Positions 1-8,674 of a stretch of DNA of 30,082 bases are shown one piece after another. This DNA is from Anaerolineae bacterium (GTDB lineage Bacteria > Chloroflexota > Anaerolineae > JAAYZQ01). The stretch lies in NCBI GenBank assembly GCA_016926595.1, contig JAFGOG010000645.1, positions 1 to 30,082 on the forward strand, read 5' to 3'. The notes under the pieces were generated by a model. It saw nothing but the letters and a program-made list of their open reading frames with translations, was not told where the DNA came from and ran no database searches. A program made the translations under genes and the position numbers. Every line of letters starts with the position of its first letter. Within the stretch, counting starts at the first letter, position 1.

Positions 1-756
1 GAGCCGGGGGTGTTGGTCGAGGGCCGCCAGACGCCGCGCGGGCTGCTGATGGGCTGGTCGCCACCTACTTACCAGGGCTTTTTCGAACGCTATGGCGCTC
101 GTACCTATCAGGATTCGCTGGCCTACCGGGTTTACCTGGCCGATTACGTGGACGAGGCCGGCGCCTTCCACCTGCCCCACGGGATCGACCGCATCGCCGC
201 GTACGTGCAGCGCCGTTACGGCGACCGCTGCCGCGTCCGCCTGGGGGACCTGCGCGACTTGGACGGCGAGCTGGAGGTCGCGCGCGGCATCTATAACCGC
301 AGCCTGGCTACGCTGCCTGTTTTCACGCCGGAGCGACAGGACGAGTGGCGGCGGATGGCCCTCAGCATTCGCCCACTCTTGGACCCAGAGTTTGCGCCGT
401 TTGTCGAGGTGGATGGAGAGGCCGTGGCCTTTGGATTGGCCCTGCCGGACATCAACCAGGCGCTGCTACACTGCAACGGCCTGCGCGCTCCATGGGACAC
501 TCTGAAATTGTGGTGGTACAGCCGCCACCTCCCCGGTATCAGCTTTAAGATCATGGCCGTGCTGCCCGAATATCGCGAGCAGGGGCTGGATGCGCTGATT
601 TACCAACACATCGCCCAGGCCGCGTTTCGCCAGGGCTATCAATGGGTTGACCTGTCGCTGACTGGCGAGGATAATCCCATGACCAACAAGATGGCGCGGC
701 GCATCGGCGCCGTCGTCGACAAGCGCTATCGCGTCTACGAACTGACGCTGGAATAG
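1..756 (+). CDS. GNAT-like N-acetyltransferase family protein, 3' part
   Basis: The reading frame is open from the first base, so the gene starts outside the window; the GTG at position 10 is an internal codon. The visible 251 residues match the C-terminal two thirds of a roughly 380-residue family common in Chloroflexota and annotated as GNAT-type acetyltransferases. Typical landmarks are GVLVEGRQTPRGLLMGW, then a Y-x-D-x-x-AY segment, and near the end a GNAT-like stretch (KIMAVLPEYREQGLDALIY) followed by a conserved LTGEDNPMTNKMARRIGA. The substrate is unknown. The protein appears soluble, with no membrane segment. Bases 1-128 recur with about 8 mismatches at 9067-9194, inside a broken second copy. 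The downstream neighbour is a sugar symporter behind a long hairpin, so the two are probably not cotranscribed. The family call is fairly safe; the enzymatic role is inferred. Confidence 0.8.
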   Translation, partial: EPGVLVEGRQTPRGLLMGWSPPTYQGFFERYGARTYQDSLAYRVYLADYVDEAGAFHLPHGIDRIAAYVQRRYGDRCRVRLGDLRDLDGELEVARGIYNRSLATLPVFTPERQDEWRRMALSIRPLLDPEFAPFVEVDGEAVAFGLALPDINQALLHCNGLRAPWDTLKLWWYSRHLPGISFKIMAVLPEYREQGLDALIYQHIAQAAFRQGYQWVDLSLTGEDNPMTNKMARRIGAVVDKRYRVYELTLE

Positions 757-758
757 AT

Positions 759-831
759 TCCCGCGCGGGATGGCCCCAACAAGTTCGGGGATCCCCAGGT
801 AGGGACGTGGCGCGGGATCCCCGAACTTGTT
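759..831. repeat. Palindromic intergenic element with 18-bp perfect arms
   Basis: A 12-bp palindrome (TCCCGCGCGGGA, 759-770) is followed by an inverted repeat. The arm AACAAGTTCGGGGATCCC at 778-795 pairs perfectly with 814-831 across an 18-nt loop. It lies just after the acetyltransferase stop and before the symporter. It may act as a bidirectional terminator but has no clear T-tract. A degenerate relative may lie at about 29991-30012. Confidence 0.8.
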
Positions 832-875
832 CTGGTTCGGCCCAAATCAAAAGCATACCAAACAAAGGACCTGAT

Positions 876-2288
876 ATGGCAACGACGGACAGCACTGAAA
901 GACTCTCGTTCTGGCAAAAGGCCGCTTACGCCATTGGGGATCTGGGCAGCTCGGTGGGGCCCGGCACGATCATCCCCTTTTGGTACAGCATTTTTCTCAC
1001 CGACATTGTGCGTCTGGATCTCAAGCTGGTAAGCCTGTTCTGGCTGATCGTCACTCTGTGGGACGCGGTGAACGACCCGCTCTTTGGTTTCCTGTCGGAC
1101 CACACGCGCTCGCGCTGGGGCAGGCGGCGGCCTTACCTGCTGTTCGGCGCGGTGCCCTTTGGCCTGTTCTTTGCCCTGCTGTGGTTCATCCCGCCCACGC
1201 AGAACCAGGTGCTGCTCTTTGCATACTATACCATCGCCTATATTCTCTACGAAGCGGCGGCTACAGCGATCGGCTGTCCCTACAACGCGCTGATGCCGGA
1301 GCTGACCCTGGACCAAGACGAGCGCACCTCGCTGGTCACTTACCGCATGGCCGTCTCGATCGGCACGGGGCTGGCGGCGCCGCTGCTGATCGGCTTGGTC
1401 ATCTTTCCGATGTTCCCAGCGCGCTCGGCGTTGGCCTACCAGACCATCGGCCTGATCAGCGGCCTGTCATTTATCCCGCCGCTGCTGATCACGTTTTTCG
1501 GAACCCGCGAGCGCGCCGAGTTCCAGTCGGTCAAGCCGCTGCCGCTGCGCCAGGCGATGGGCTTTGTGGCGCGCAACCAGGCCTTTTGGATCTCCCTGGC
1601 CCTCAAGATCCTCAGTTGGATGCCCGTGACCATCGTGTCCGCCGTCTTTGCCTATTATCTGATCTACTGGACAGGTATGACCGAGGATGAGACCTCGATC
1701 ACCCAGGGAGTGATTTTGGCGGCTGCGCTGCTGACCCTGCCGCTTATCTCCTGGCTGGCCAAACGGATGGAGAAACACCACGCTTATATGGTGGCTGCGG
1801 CGACCTGGGTGCTGGTGATGGTCGCAATTTTCCCGATCCCGCAGGGAGCCAAACTGCCCATCTATATCGTCGCCGTGCTGGCGGGGTTGGGCGTCGCCTC
1901 GGCGCACGTGCTACCCAATGCCATCGGCGCCGACGTGATGGAGGTGGACGAGCTGATGAGCGGGCGGCGGCAGGAAGGCGCGTATTCAGGCATCTCGGTC
2001 TTTATCGACAAACTGGCCCGGATGATCATATTGGCGATCTTGCCTATCGTGCTGCGTTGGGCGCGCTATGTGCAGCCCACCGATGCCGACCCTTTCCCCG
2101 CGCAGCCCGCGTCGGCCTTGCTGGCGCTGCGGATCTTTGTGGCGATCGTGCCGGCGGTTCTGCTGCTCGTATCCATCGTCATTGCCTATTTTTATCCGCT
2201 CACCCGCGCCCGCTACGCCGAGATCGAGCGCCAATTGGCCGAACGGCGGGCAAAGGCAGCGGAGGGTGAGACTGAGATGCGGTCATAA
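876..2288 (+). CDS. GPH-family sugar:cation symporter (MFS)
   Basis: This is a 470-residue membrane protein of the glycoside-pentoside-hexuronide:cation symporter family (MelB-like), which imports sugars or glycosides with Na+ or H+. The diagnostic region near residues 55-90 reads DAVNDPLFGFLSDHTRSRWG followed by RRRP, the family's loop 2-3 signature. About 12 hydrophobic segments follow, and the C-terminus is short and charged. The frame is open further upstream to a possible start at 807, but that lies inside the palindrome. The ATG at 876 is preferred because it has AAAGGA seven bases upstream and begins the usual short N-terminus before SFWQKAAYAIGDLG. No sugar-degrading gene is adjacent, so the substrate cannot be named. 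Confidence 0.9.
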   Translation: MATTDSTERLSFWQKAAYAIGDLGSSVGPGTIIPFWYSIFLTDIVRLDLKLVSLFWLIVTLWDAVNDPLFGFLSDHTRSRWGRRRPYLLFGAVPFGLFFALLWFIPPTQNQVLLFAYYTIAYILYEAAATAIGCPYNALMPELTLDQDERTSLVTYRMAVSIGTGLAAPLLIGLVIFPMFPARSALAYQTIGLISGLSFIPPLLITFFGTRERAEFQSVKPLPLRQAMGFVARNQAFWISLALKILSWMPVTIVSAVFAYYLIYWTGMTEDETSITQGVILAAALLTLPLISWLAKRMEKHHAYMVAAATWVLVMVAIFPIPQGAKLPIYIVAVLAGLGVASAHVLPNAIGADVMEVDELMSGRRQEGAYSGISVFIDKLARMIILAILPIVLRWARYVQPTDADPFPAQPASALLALRIFVAIVPAVLLLVSIVIAYFYPLTRARYAEIERQLAERRAKAAEGETEMRS

Positions 2289-2422
2289 ATGCTCAGCGCC
2301 ATTAGGGGCGGCTATGGAAGGCCGCCCTATATCGCGGAATGTCGTTGTTTGTAGGGCACGTTTCCATACGTGCCGGCATTCTCGGGTGTTGTCAAAATTA
2401 TGACCGGATCTCTAACTGAGCA
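2289..2422. repeat. Intergenic region with two small hairpins after the symporter gene
   Basis: Two inverted repeats follow the symporter stop. GGGCGGC (2306-2312) pairs with GCCGCCC (2321-2327), and GGCACG (2355-2360) pairs with CGTGCC (2369-2374). The second resembles the short GTAGGGGCACG-type palindromes scattered through many bacterial genomes. They may help end transcription, but neither is followed by a clear T-tract. Confidence 0.5.
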
Positions 2423-2451
2423 TTGACTTGAGAGCGTATCTATCTTATAAT
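2423..2451 (+). promoter_or_regulatory. Sigma-70 type promoter for the FG-GAP/PKD protein
   Basis: TTGACT at 2423-2428 and a perfect TATAAT at 2446-2451 are separated by 17 bp. Transcription would begin near 2458, giving a leader of about 260 nt before the start codon at 2718. The local sequence is AT-rich compared with its surroundings, as expected for a promoter. Confidence 0.8.
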
Positions 2452-2457
2452 AGTATC

Positions 2458-2717
2458 GTGGCCTGTTTTTCCGCCCCTAGCGTCCAGGCTATCCTCGCGC
2501 TGTGGCTGACACTGGTCGGTTGGTGCCAGGCCCGGGGGTGGCTGTTCGCGTGTCTCACGCTGACCGGGAAATGGACCGGGAAACGACTTGGCCGGAGCGA
2601 TGACGCGGTTTCCTGGTTGTTGGGCAGCCACGCCCAAGAACATGTAAGGGGGGTAGAGCGATCAATCTGTTTACCAACCCAACCAAAGTAACTCCCTGCA
2701 CAGAAAGGAAACGAGAT
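2458..2717 (+). promoter_or_regulatory. Long foldable 5' leader of the FG-GAP/PKD gene
   Basis: This stretch contains no convincing gene; an 87-codon frame across it (2428-2691) starts inside the promoter and resembles nothing. It can fold. GGGGGTGGCTG (2534-2544) pairs with CAGCCACGCCC (2625-2635) at 10 of 11 positions. Inside that, ACCGGGAAA occurs twice in a tandem 12-nt repeat (2562-2573 and 2574-2585), and either copy can pair with TTTCCTGGT (2609-2617) through one G-U pair. It matches no riboswitch class known to me. The ribosome site AAAGGA is at 2704-2709. Confidence 0.45.
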
Positions 2718-5700
2718 ATGTTAACAGGTCGTTTTTCTCACACGCTGGCAGCCCTGCTGCGCATGGGGCTGATCGCCGCACTGGTGGGAGGCGTGGTTCT
2801 ATCCATTCACCCGCCGCCCGTGACCCTGGCCTATTCGCCTGCTGATGGCGCTGCCTCCTCGATCCCCACGACCGGTTTCTCAAGCGACCTCACCCATAGC
2901 CTGTCCCCGCTGCAATTTGAGCTGGCCGGCGCCAGTGACAACTGGTGGGCAGCCGCGCAAGAGCGTATCCGCCAGAGCGAATACCAGGTCACCTGGCAGG
3001 AGCTGACCTACCTGGATGATGTCGCCGCGGCCTACCAGGCCCCCAACCGTACCCAGAACCTGCGCACCTACTTTACCGCGCAGGGCATTCGGATGATCCC
3101 GCGTGTTTGGGATGGGCAGGCGCCGCCCTGGGAGTGGGGCCTGGCCCTAAGCGCTTACGGGTATGCCGGCCGCGAGCAAGAGACGGTCGCGGCGGCCCTG
3201 AGCGCCAACGGCAGCCGCATCGAATACCGGCGCGGCAGCCTCACCGAATGGTACCAAAACGACGAGCGCGGCCTGGAGCAGGGCTTTACCCTGTACACGC
3301 CGCCGGCCGGCTCAGGGAGGACGCTGATCCTCGACCTGGCCCTCTCCGGCAGTCTGAGGCCGCACCTCACCGCAGGCGGGGAGGCGATTGAGTTCGCCAC
3401 CTCTGGTGGGGTGACCGTGCTTCGCTATGATGGATTGGCCGCCTGGGACGCGAGCGGCCGCGATCTGCCCGCCCGCTTCTCGCTGAGCCAAGCCGGGATC
3501 CGCATTCACATCGACGCGGCGGGCGCCGTCTACCCCATCACTGTGGACCCGCTGGCTTCCACCCCTGCCTGGAGTGCCGAGAGCAACCAGTCCAATGCCT
3601 TTTTCGGCTATTCGGTGGCAACGGCGGGTGACGTCAACGGCGACGGCTACAGCGACGTGATTGTCGGCGCTCCCTATTATGACAACGGCCAGACCGAAGA
3701 AGGGCGGGCTTTTGTGTATCACGGCAGCGCCTCGGGCCTGAGCGCCACGGCAAACTGGAGCGCCGAGGGCGACCAGGACAGCGCCTATTTCGGCAGCTCG
3801 GTCGGCATGGCGGGGGACGTTGACGGAGATGGCTATGTCGACGTCATTGTCGGGGCGAGCCGCTACGACAACGGCGAGACCGACGAAGGGCGCGTCTTTG
3901 TCTATCATGGCAGTGCCTCGGGCCTGAGCGCCACCGCTGCCTGGACGGCCGAGAGCGACCAGGACGGGGCCTATTTTGGCTTTGCGGCGGGCACGGCTGG
4001 GGACGTCAACGGCGACGGGTACAGCGATGTGATCGTTGGAGCCTACCTGTACGACAACGTCCAGACCGATGAAGGGGGGACCTTTGTCTACCACGGCAGC
4101 GCCTCGGGCCTGAGCGCCACCCCCGCCTGGAGCGCCGAGGGCGACCAGGACTCGGCGCGTTTTGGCTACGCGGTGGGGACGGCCTGCGACGTCAACGGCG
4201 ATGGCTACAGCGATGTGATTATCGGCGCACACCTGTATGACAACGACCAGACGGACGAAGGGCGCGCTTACGTGTATCACGGCAGCGCTAGCGGGCTTGC
4301 CGCTGCTGCCGCCTGGAGCGCCGAGAGCGACCAGGAAAACGCCGAGTTTGGCTACGCGGTAGGCACGGCCGGAGATGTCAACGGCGACGGCTACAGCGAT
4401 GTGATTATCGGCGCACACCTATACGACAACGACGAGACGGACGAAGGGCGGGCCTTTGTCTACCACGGCAGCGCTGGCGGGCTTGCCGCTGCTGCCGCCT
4501 GGAGCGTCGAGGGCGACCAGGAATCCGCTGAGTTTGGCTACGCGGTAGGCGCGGTCGGGGATGTCAATGGCGACGGCTACGGCGATGTGATCGTGGGCGC
4601 CCCCTTCTATGACAATGGAGAGTTAAACGAAGGACAGGCTGCCGTCTACCACGGCAGCGTCGGCGGGCTATCCACGGTTGCCGCCTGGACGGTTGAGAGC
4701 GACCAGGCCTCCGCCGGATTGGGCTATGCGGTGGGCGCCGCCGGGGACGTCAACGGCGATGGCTACTCGGATGTCATCGTTGGGGCGCACCTGTACGACA
4801 ACGGCCAGACCGACGAAGGGCGGACCTTTGTCTATCACGGCGGCGCGGGCGGGCTCGCTGCCGTGCCAGCCTGGGCTGCCGAGAGCAACCAGGACAACGC
4901 CGAATTTGGCTACGCGGTGGGCGCAGCTGGAGACGTGAACGGCGATGGCTATGCTGACGTCATCGTCGGGGCACACCGATACGACAACGGCCAGACCGAC
5001 GAAGGGCGCGTCTTTGTCTATCACGGCAGCGCCTCGGGCCTGAGCGCCACCGCCGCCTGGATGGCCGAGAGCGACCAGGCCAATGCCTTTTTCGGCCATT
5101 CGGTGGCAACAGCCGGGGATGTCAACGGCGACGGCTACAGCGACGTCATCATCGGGGCGAATCGCTACGACAGCGGCGAGACGGATGAAGGGGCGGCCGC
5201 CGTCTACCACGGCAGTGCCTCGGGCCTGAGCGCCACCCCCGCCTGGAGCGCCGAGGGTGACCAGGCCGGGGCCTATTTGGGCATTTCTGTCGGCACGGCC
5301 GGGGACGTCGACGGCGACGGCTATGCCGACGTCATCGTCGGGGCGAGCGGCTACAACAACGGCGAGACCGACGAAGGGCGTGTTTATGTGTATCGCGGCA
5401 GTGCCTCGGGTCTGAGCGTCACCCCCGCCTGGAGCGCCGAGAGCAATCAAGCCTATGGCTACTGTGGCTTCGCAGTGGGCACGGCCGGGGATGTCAACGG
5501 CGACGGGTACAGCGACGTGATCGTCGGCACGTACCTGTACGACGGACGTCCTCCGAGCGATGAAGGACAGGCCGCCGTCTATCATGGCAGCGCTTCTGGC
5601 CTGAGCGCCGTCGCAGATTGGACGGTCGAGAGCAACCAGTTGAACGCCCGCTTGGGCTTTGCGGTGGGCACCGCTGGGGACGTCAACGGCGATGGCTACA

Positions 5701-8540
5701 GCGACGTCATCGTCGGAGCCTACCTGTACGATGGCGACCAGACCGACGAAGGGCGTGCTTACGTGTATCACGGTGGCGCCGGCGGGTTGTCCGCTGCTGC
5801 CGCCTGGACCGCCGAGGGCGACCAGGAATCCGCCGAGTTTGGCTTCGCGGTGGGCACGGCTGGGGACGTCAATGGCGATGGCTATGCCGACGTCATCGTC
5901 GGGGCGCGTCTGTACGACAGCGGTCAGACCGACGAAGGGCGGGCCTTTGTCTACCACGGCAGCGCTGGCGGGCTGTCCGCTGCTGCCGCCTGGACCGCCG
6001 AGAGCGACCAGGAATCCGCTGAGTTTGGCTACGCTGTGGGCGCGGCTGGGGATGTCAACGGCGATGGCTACGGCGATGTGATCGTAGGCGTCCCCTACAC
6101 TGACAACGGCCAGACGAACGAGGGCGCAGCCATTGTCACCTATGGCAACGGCGGCGACGGGCTGCACCTGCGGCCGCGCCAACTGCGCAGCGACGGCGCG
6201 GCAACCATCGCCCATCTGGGAATGTCTGATTCACGAACGGCGTTCCAACTGAGCCTGATCGGGCGCATGCCGCTGGGCCGCCAGCTCGTGCGTATGCAGT
6301 GGCAGGTGGCTCCGCTGGGCGTGCCGATCACGTCCACCACCGCGCTGAGCGGGACCAGCGCCTGGACCGATGTGCTGACCACCGGGGTCGAGATCACCCA
6401 AGCTGTCACCGCCCTGACCCCAGGCACACCCTATCACTGGCGCGTGCGCCTGCTCTACGAGCCGGGCAACGCCCTGGGCCAGCCAGCCGGGCGCTGGGTG
6501 GCGATCCCCTGGAATGGCTGGAACGAGGCCGACCTGCGCGCCGCAGCCAACCTGCCGCCTGTGGCCAGCGCCGGGCCGGACCAGGAGGTGAGCCCGTTGG
6601 CCTTGGTGACTCTGGACGGCAGCGCCAGCAGCGACCCAGACGGCGACCTGCCGCTGGCCTACGCGTGGACGCAGAGCGGTGGCCTGGCGGTGACCCTGAG
6701 CGACCCAACGGTCGTCTCGCCGACCTTTGCCGCGCCCGCCAACGCGACGGTGCTGACCTTTACCCTGGTCGTCACCGACAGCCTGGGGCTGGCCTCCGTG
6801 CCGGACCAGGTGGTGATCAAGGTGGGCAACCAGGCGCCGGTGGCCGACGCCGGGCCGGACCAAGCGGTTGGCCGGCTGGCCCTGGTGACGCTGGACGGCA
6901 GCGCCAGCAGTGACGCGGACGGCGACCTGCCGCTGGCCTACGCGTGGGCGCAGAGCGGCGGCCCGGCGGTGGCCTTGAGCGACCCGGCGATCGTCTCTCC
7001 GACCTTTACTGCGCCCGGCAACTTGGCCGTGCTGACCTTTACCCTGACCGTCACCGACAGTCTGGGGCTGGCCTCCACGCCGGACCAGGTGGTGATCACG
7101 GTGAGTAACCAGGCGCCGGCGGCCAACGCCGGGCCGGATCAGGCAGCGAGCCGGCTGGCGGTGGTGACGCTGGACGGCAGCGCCAGCAGCGACCCGGACG
7201 GTGACCTGCCGCTGGCCTACGCGTGGGCGCAGAGCGGCGGCCCGGAGGTGGTTTTGAGCAACCCGGCGGTCGTCTCAACCACCTTTAGTACGCCCGCCGC
7301 CCCGGCGGTGCTGACCTTTACCCTGGTCGTCACTGACGCCCTGGGGCTGGCCTCCGCGCCGGACCAGGTTGTGATCACGGTCACGAACCAGGCGCCTGCG
7401 GCCGACGCCGGACCGGGCCAGGCGGTGAGCCCGCTGGCCCTGGTGACGCTGGACGGCAGCGCCAGCAGCGACCCAGACGGCGACCTGCCGCTGGCCTACG
7501 CGTGGACGCAGAGCGGCGGCCCGGCGGTGACCCTGAGCGACCCGGCGGTCGTCACGCCGACCTTTAACGCGCCCGCCAGCGAGACGGTGCTGACCTTTAC
7601 CCTGACCGTCACCGACAGCCTGGGGTTGGCCTCCGTGCCGGACCAGGTGGTGATCAAGGTGGGCAACCAGGCGCCGGTGGCCGACGCCGGGCTGGACCAG
7701 GTGGTGAGCCGGCTGGCCCTGGTGACGCTGGACGGCAGCGCCAGCAGCGACGCGGACGGAAACCTGCCGCTGGCCTACGGATGGACGCAGAGCGGCGGCC
7801 CGGCGGTGGCCTTGAGCGACCCGGCGGTCATCTCGCTGACCTTTACTGCGCCTGCCAGTGAAGCGGTGCTGACCTTTACCCTGGTTGTTACCGACAGCCT
7901 GGGGCTGGCCTCTGCGCCGGACCAGGTAGTGATCGCGGTAGGCAACCTGCAGCCTGTGGCCGACGCCGGGCCGGATCAGGCGGTAAGTCGGCTGGCGGTG
8001 GTGGCGCTGGACGGTAGCGCCAGCGCTGACCCGGACGGTGACCTGCCGCTGGCCCATAGGTGGGTGCAGAGCGACGGCCCGTCGGTGATCTTGAGTAACC
8101 CAACAGCCGTCGGGCCCATCTTTATCGCGCCATCCGCCCCGGCGGTGCTGACCTTTACCCTGGTCGTCACTGACGCCCTGGGGCTGGCCTCCGCGCCGGA
8201 TCAGGTTGTGATCACGGTCACGAACCAGCCGCCTGCGGCCGACGCCGGGCCGGACCAGACGGTAAGCCCGCTGGCGACGGTGACACTAAACAGCAGCGCC
8301 AGCAACGACCCTGACGGCGACCTGCCGCTGGCCTACGCGTGGACGCAAAGCGGCGGCCCGGCGGTGACGCTGAGCGATCCAACGGCGGCCGGACCGACCT
8401 TTGCCGCGCCCGCCAACACGACGGTGCTGATCTTTACCCTTGTCGTCACCGACAGCCTGGGGCTGGCCTCCGAGCCGGACCAGGTGGTGATTGTGGTACA
8501 GGGGCAGGATATCTATCTGCCGCTGGTTGTGCGGCAATAG
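2718..8540 (+). CDS. Giant secreted FG-GAP / PKD-like repeat protein with YLPLV C-terminus
   Basis: This 1,940-residue protein is exported. Residues 1-39 form a signal peptide with a hydrophobic core (LIAALVGGVVLSI). Residues about 50-280 form a globular domain often found before FG-GAP repeats, with landmarks NRTQNLRTYFTAQGIR, EYRRGSLTEWYQNDERGLEQG and YPITVDPLAS. Residues 285 to about 1150 carry 14 FG-GAP blades of 62 residues, each with a calcium-loop motif of type DVNGDGYSDVIVG as in integrin-like propellers. A fibronectin III-like segment (YHWRVRLLYEPG) spans about 1150-1277. Seven 93-residue PKD-like domains span 1278-1928. The protein ends in DIYLPLVVRQ, the tail shared with other secreted proteins here. 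The probable role is a surface or extracellular adhesin or scaffold; no catalytic motif was seen. The start has AAAGGA eight bases upstream. Confidence 0.9.
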   Translation: MLTGRFSHTLAALLRMGLIAALVGGVVLSIHPPPVTLAYSPADGAASSIPTTGFSSDLTHSLSPLQFELAGASDNWWAAAQERIRQSEYQVTWQELTYLDDVAAAYQAPNRTQNLRTYFTAQGIRMIPRVWDGQAPPWEWGLALSAYGYAGREQETVAAALSANGSRIEYRRGSLTEWYQNDERGLEQGFTLYTPPAGSGRTLILDLALSGSLRPHLTAGGEAIEFATSGGVTVLRYDGLAAWDASGRDLPARFSLSQAGIRIHIDAAGAVYPITVDPLASTPAWSAESNQSNAFFGYSVATAGDVNGDGYSDVIVGAPYYDNGQTEEGRAFVYHGSASGLSATANWSAEGDQDSAYFGSSVGMAGDVDGDGYVDVIVGASRYDNGETDEGRVFVYHGSASGLSATAAWTAESDQDGAYFGFAAGTAGDVNGDGYSDVIVGAYLYDNVQTDEGGTFVYHGSASGLSATPAWSAEGDQDSARFGYAVGTACDVNGDGYSDVIIGAHLYDNDQTDEGRAYVYHGSASGLAAAAAWSAESDQENAEFGYAVGTAGDVNGDGYSDVIIGAHLYDNDETDEGRAFVYHGSAGGLAAAAAWSVEGDQESAEFGYAVGAVGDVNGDGYGDVIVGAPFYDNGELNEGQAAVYHGSVGGLSTVAAWTVESDQASAGLGYAVGAAGDVNGDGYSDVIVGAHLYDNGQTDEGRTFVYHGGAGGLAAVPAWAAESNQDNAEFGYAVGAAGDVNGDGYADVIVGAHRYDNGQTDEGRVFVYHGSASGLSATAAWMAESDQANAFFGHSVATAGDVNGDGYSDVIIGANRYDSGETDEGAAAVYHGSASGLSATPAWSAEGDQAGAYLGISVGTAGDVDGDGYADVIVGASGYNNGETDEGRVYVYRGSASGLSVTPAWSAESNQAYGYCGFAVGTAGDVNGDGYSDVIVGTYLYDGRPPSDEGQAAVYHGSASGLSAVADWTVESNQLNARLGFAVGTAGDVNGDGYSDVIVGAYLYDGDQTDEGRAYVYHGGAGGLSAAAAWTAEGDQESAEFGFAVGTAGDVNGDGYADVIVGARLYDSGQTDEGRAFVYHGSAGGLSAAAAWTAESDQESAEFGYAVGAAGDVNGDGYGDVIVGVPYTDNGQTNEGAAIVTYGNGGDGLHLRPRQLRSDGAATIAHLGMSDSRTAFQLSLIGRMPLGRQLVRMQWQVAPLGVPITSTTALSGTSAWTDVLTTGVEITQAVTALTPGTPYHWRVRLLYEPGNALGQPAGRWVAIPWNGWNEADLRAAANLPPVASAGPDQEVSPLALVTLDGSASSDPDGDLPLAYAWTQSGGLAVTLSDPTVVSPTFAAPANATVLTFTLVVTDSLGLASVPDQVVIKVGNQAPVADAGPDQAVGRLALVTLDGSASSDADGDLPLAYAWAQSGGPAVALSDPAIVSPTFTAPGNLAVLTFTLTVTDSLGLASTPDQVVITVSNQAPAANAGPDQAASRLAVVTLDGSASSDPDGDLPLAYAWAQSGGPEVVLSNPAVVSTTFSTPAAPAVLTFTLVVTDALGLASAPDQVVITVTNQAPAADAGPGQAVSPLALVTLDGSASSDPDGDLPLAYAWTQSGGPAVTLSDPAVVTPTFNAPASETVLTFTLTVTDSLGLASVPDQVVIKVGNQAPVADAGLDQVVSRLALVTLDGSASSDADGNLPLAYGWTQSGGPAVALSDPAVISLTFTAPASEAVLTFTLVVTDSLGLASAPDQVVIAVGNLQPVADAGPDQAVSRLAVVALDGSASADPDGDLPLAHRWVQSDGPSVILSNPTAVGPIFIAPSAPAVLTFTLVVTDALGLASAPDQVVITVTNQPPAADAGPDQTVSPLATVTLNSSASNDPDGDLPLAYAWTQSGGPAVTLSDPTAAGPTFAAPANTTVLIFTLVVTDSLGLASEPDQVVIVVQGQDIYLPLVVRQ
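3570..6165 (+). repeat. Fourteen FG-GAP repeats (about 186 bp each), with an 8-unit block duplication
   Basis: Every unit begins W-x-x-E-[SG]-[ND]-Q and contains one DV[ND]GDGY loop. Units 1-6 most resemble units 9-14 rather than their neighbours: only units 2 and 10 have DVDGDGY, and only 6 and 14 combine GDGYGDVIVG with NEG. Unit 1 starts at 3570 and unit 9 at 5058, a spacing of 1,488 bp or exactly eight units. Unit 11 is one residue longer (DGRPPSDEG). Confidence 0.85.
6549..8501 (+). repeat. Seven PKD-like repeats of exactly 279 bp in an ABC-ABC-A pattern
   Basis: Units start at 6549, 6828, 7107, 7386, 7665, 7944 and 8223. Units 1, 4 and 7 share SPLA and VTLSDP. Units 2 and 5 share RLALVTLDGSASSDADG and VALSDPA. 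Units 3 and 6 share RLAVV, LSNP and APAVLTFTLVVTDALG. This is a higher-order repeat of three units (837 bp). Confidence 0.85.
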
Positions 8541-8572
8541 CAAGACAGTAGCCATCAAGTACGGCTATACAA

Positions 8573-8614
8573 AGGTGCGACGCACTTGCTTCTGAGTGCG
8601 TCGCACCTGTCTTT
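8573..8614 (+). terminator. Terminator-like hairpin after the FG-GAP/PKD gene
   Basis: AGGTGCGACGCACT (8573-8586) pairs perfectly with 8595-8608 over an 8-nt loop. The stem is 14 bp and GC-rich and sits 32 bp past the stop codon. The following GTCTTTG is only a weak T-tract. Confidence 0.65.
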
Positions 8615-8674
8615 GATTGGTTATCCCTTTGGTGTTATCATGTAGGACACTGTTAGCGCTGGAGAAGAGCCCTA

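Noticed and set aside
807..875. An upstream start for the symporter
   Set aside because: It would begin inside the palindromic element and add residues absent from the family; ATG 876 has a ribosome site.
2428..2691. An 87-codon frame upstream of the giant surface gene
   Set aside because: Its start overlaps the -35 box of the promoter, it has no ribosome site, and the residues resemble no protein; the stretch is better read as a leader.
4668..6215. A 515-codon minus-strand frame over the FG-GAP repeats, with its own apparent repeats
   Set aside because: Its periodicity simply mirrors the plus-strand 186-bp units; no ribosome site or promoter supports it.
3570..8501. Regular direct repeats that could be mistaken for a CRISPR array or a satellite
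   Set aside because: The 186-bp and 279-bp periods are whole codon multiples, in frame, and encode FG-GAP and PKD-like domains.
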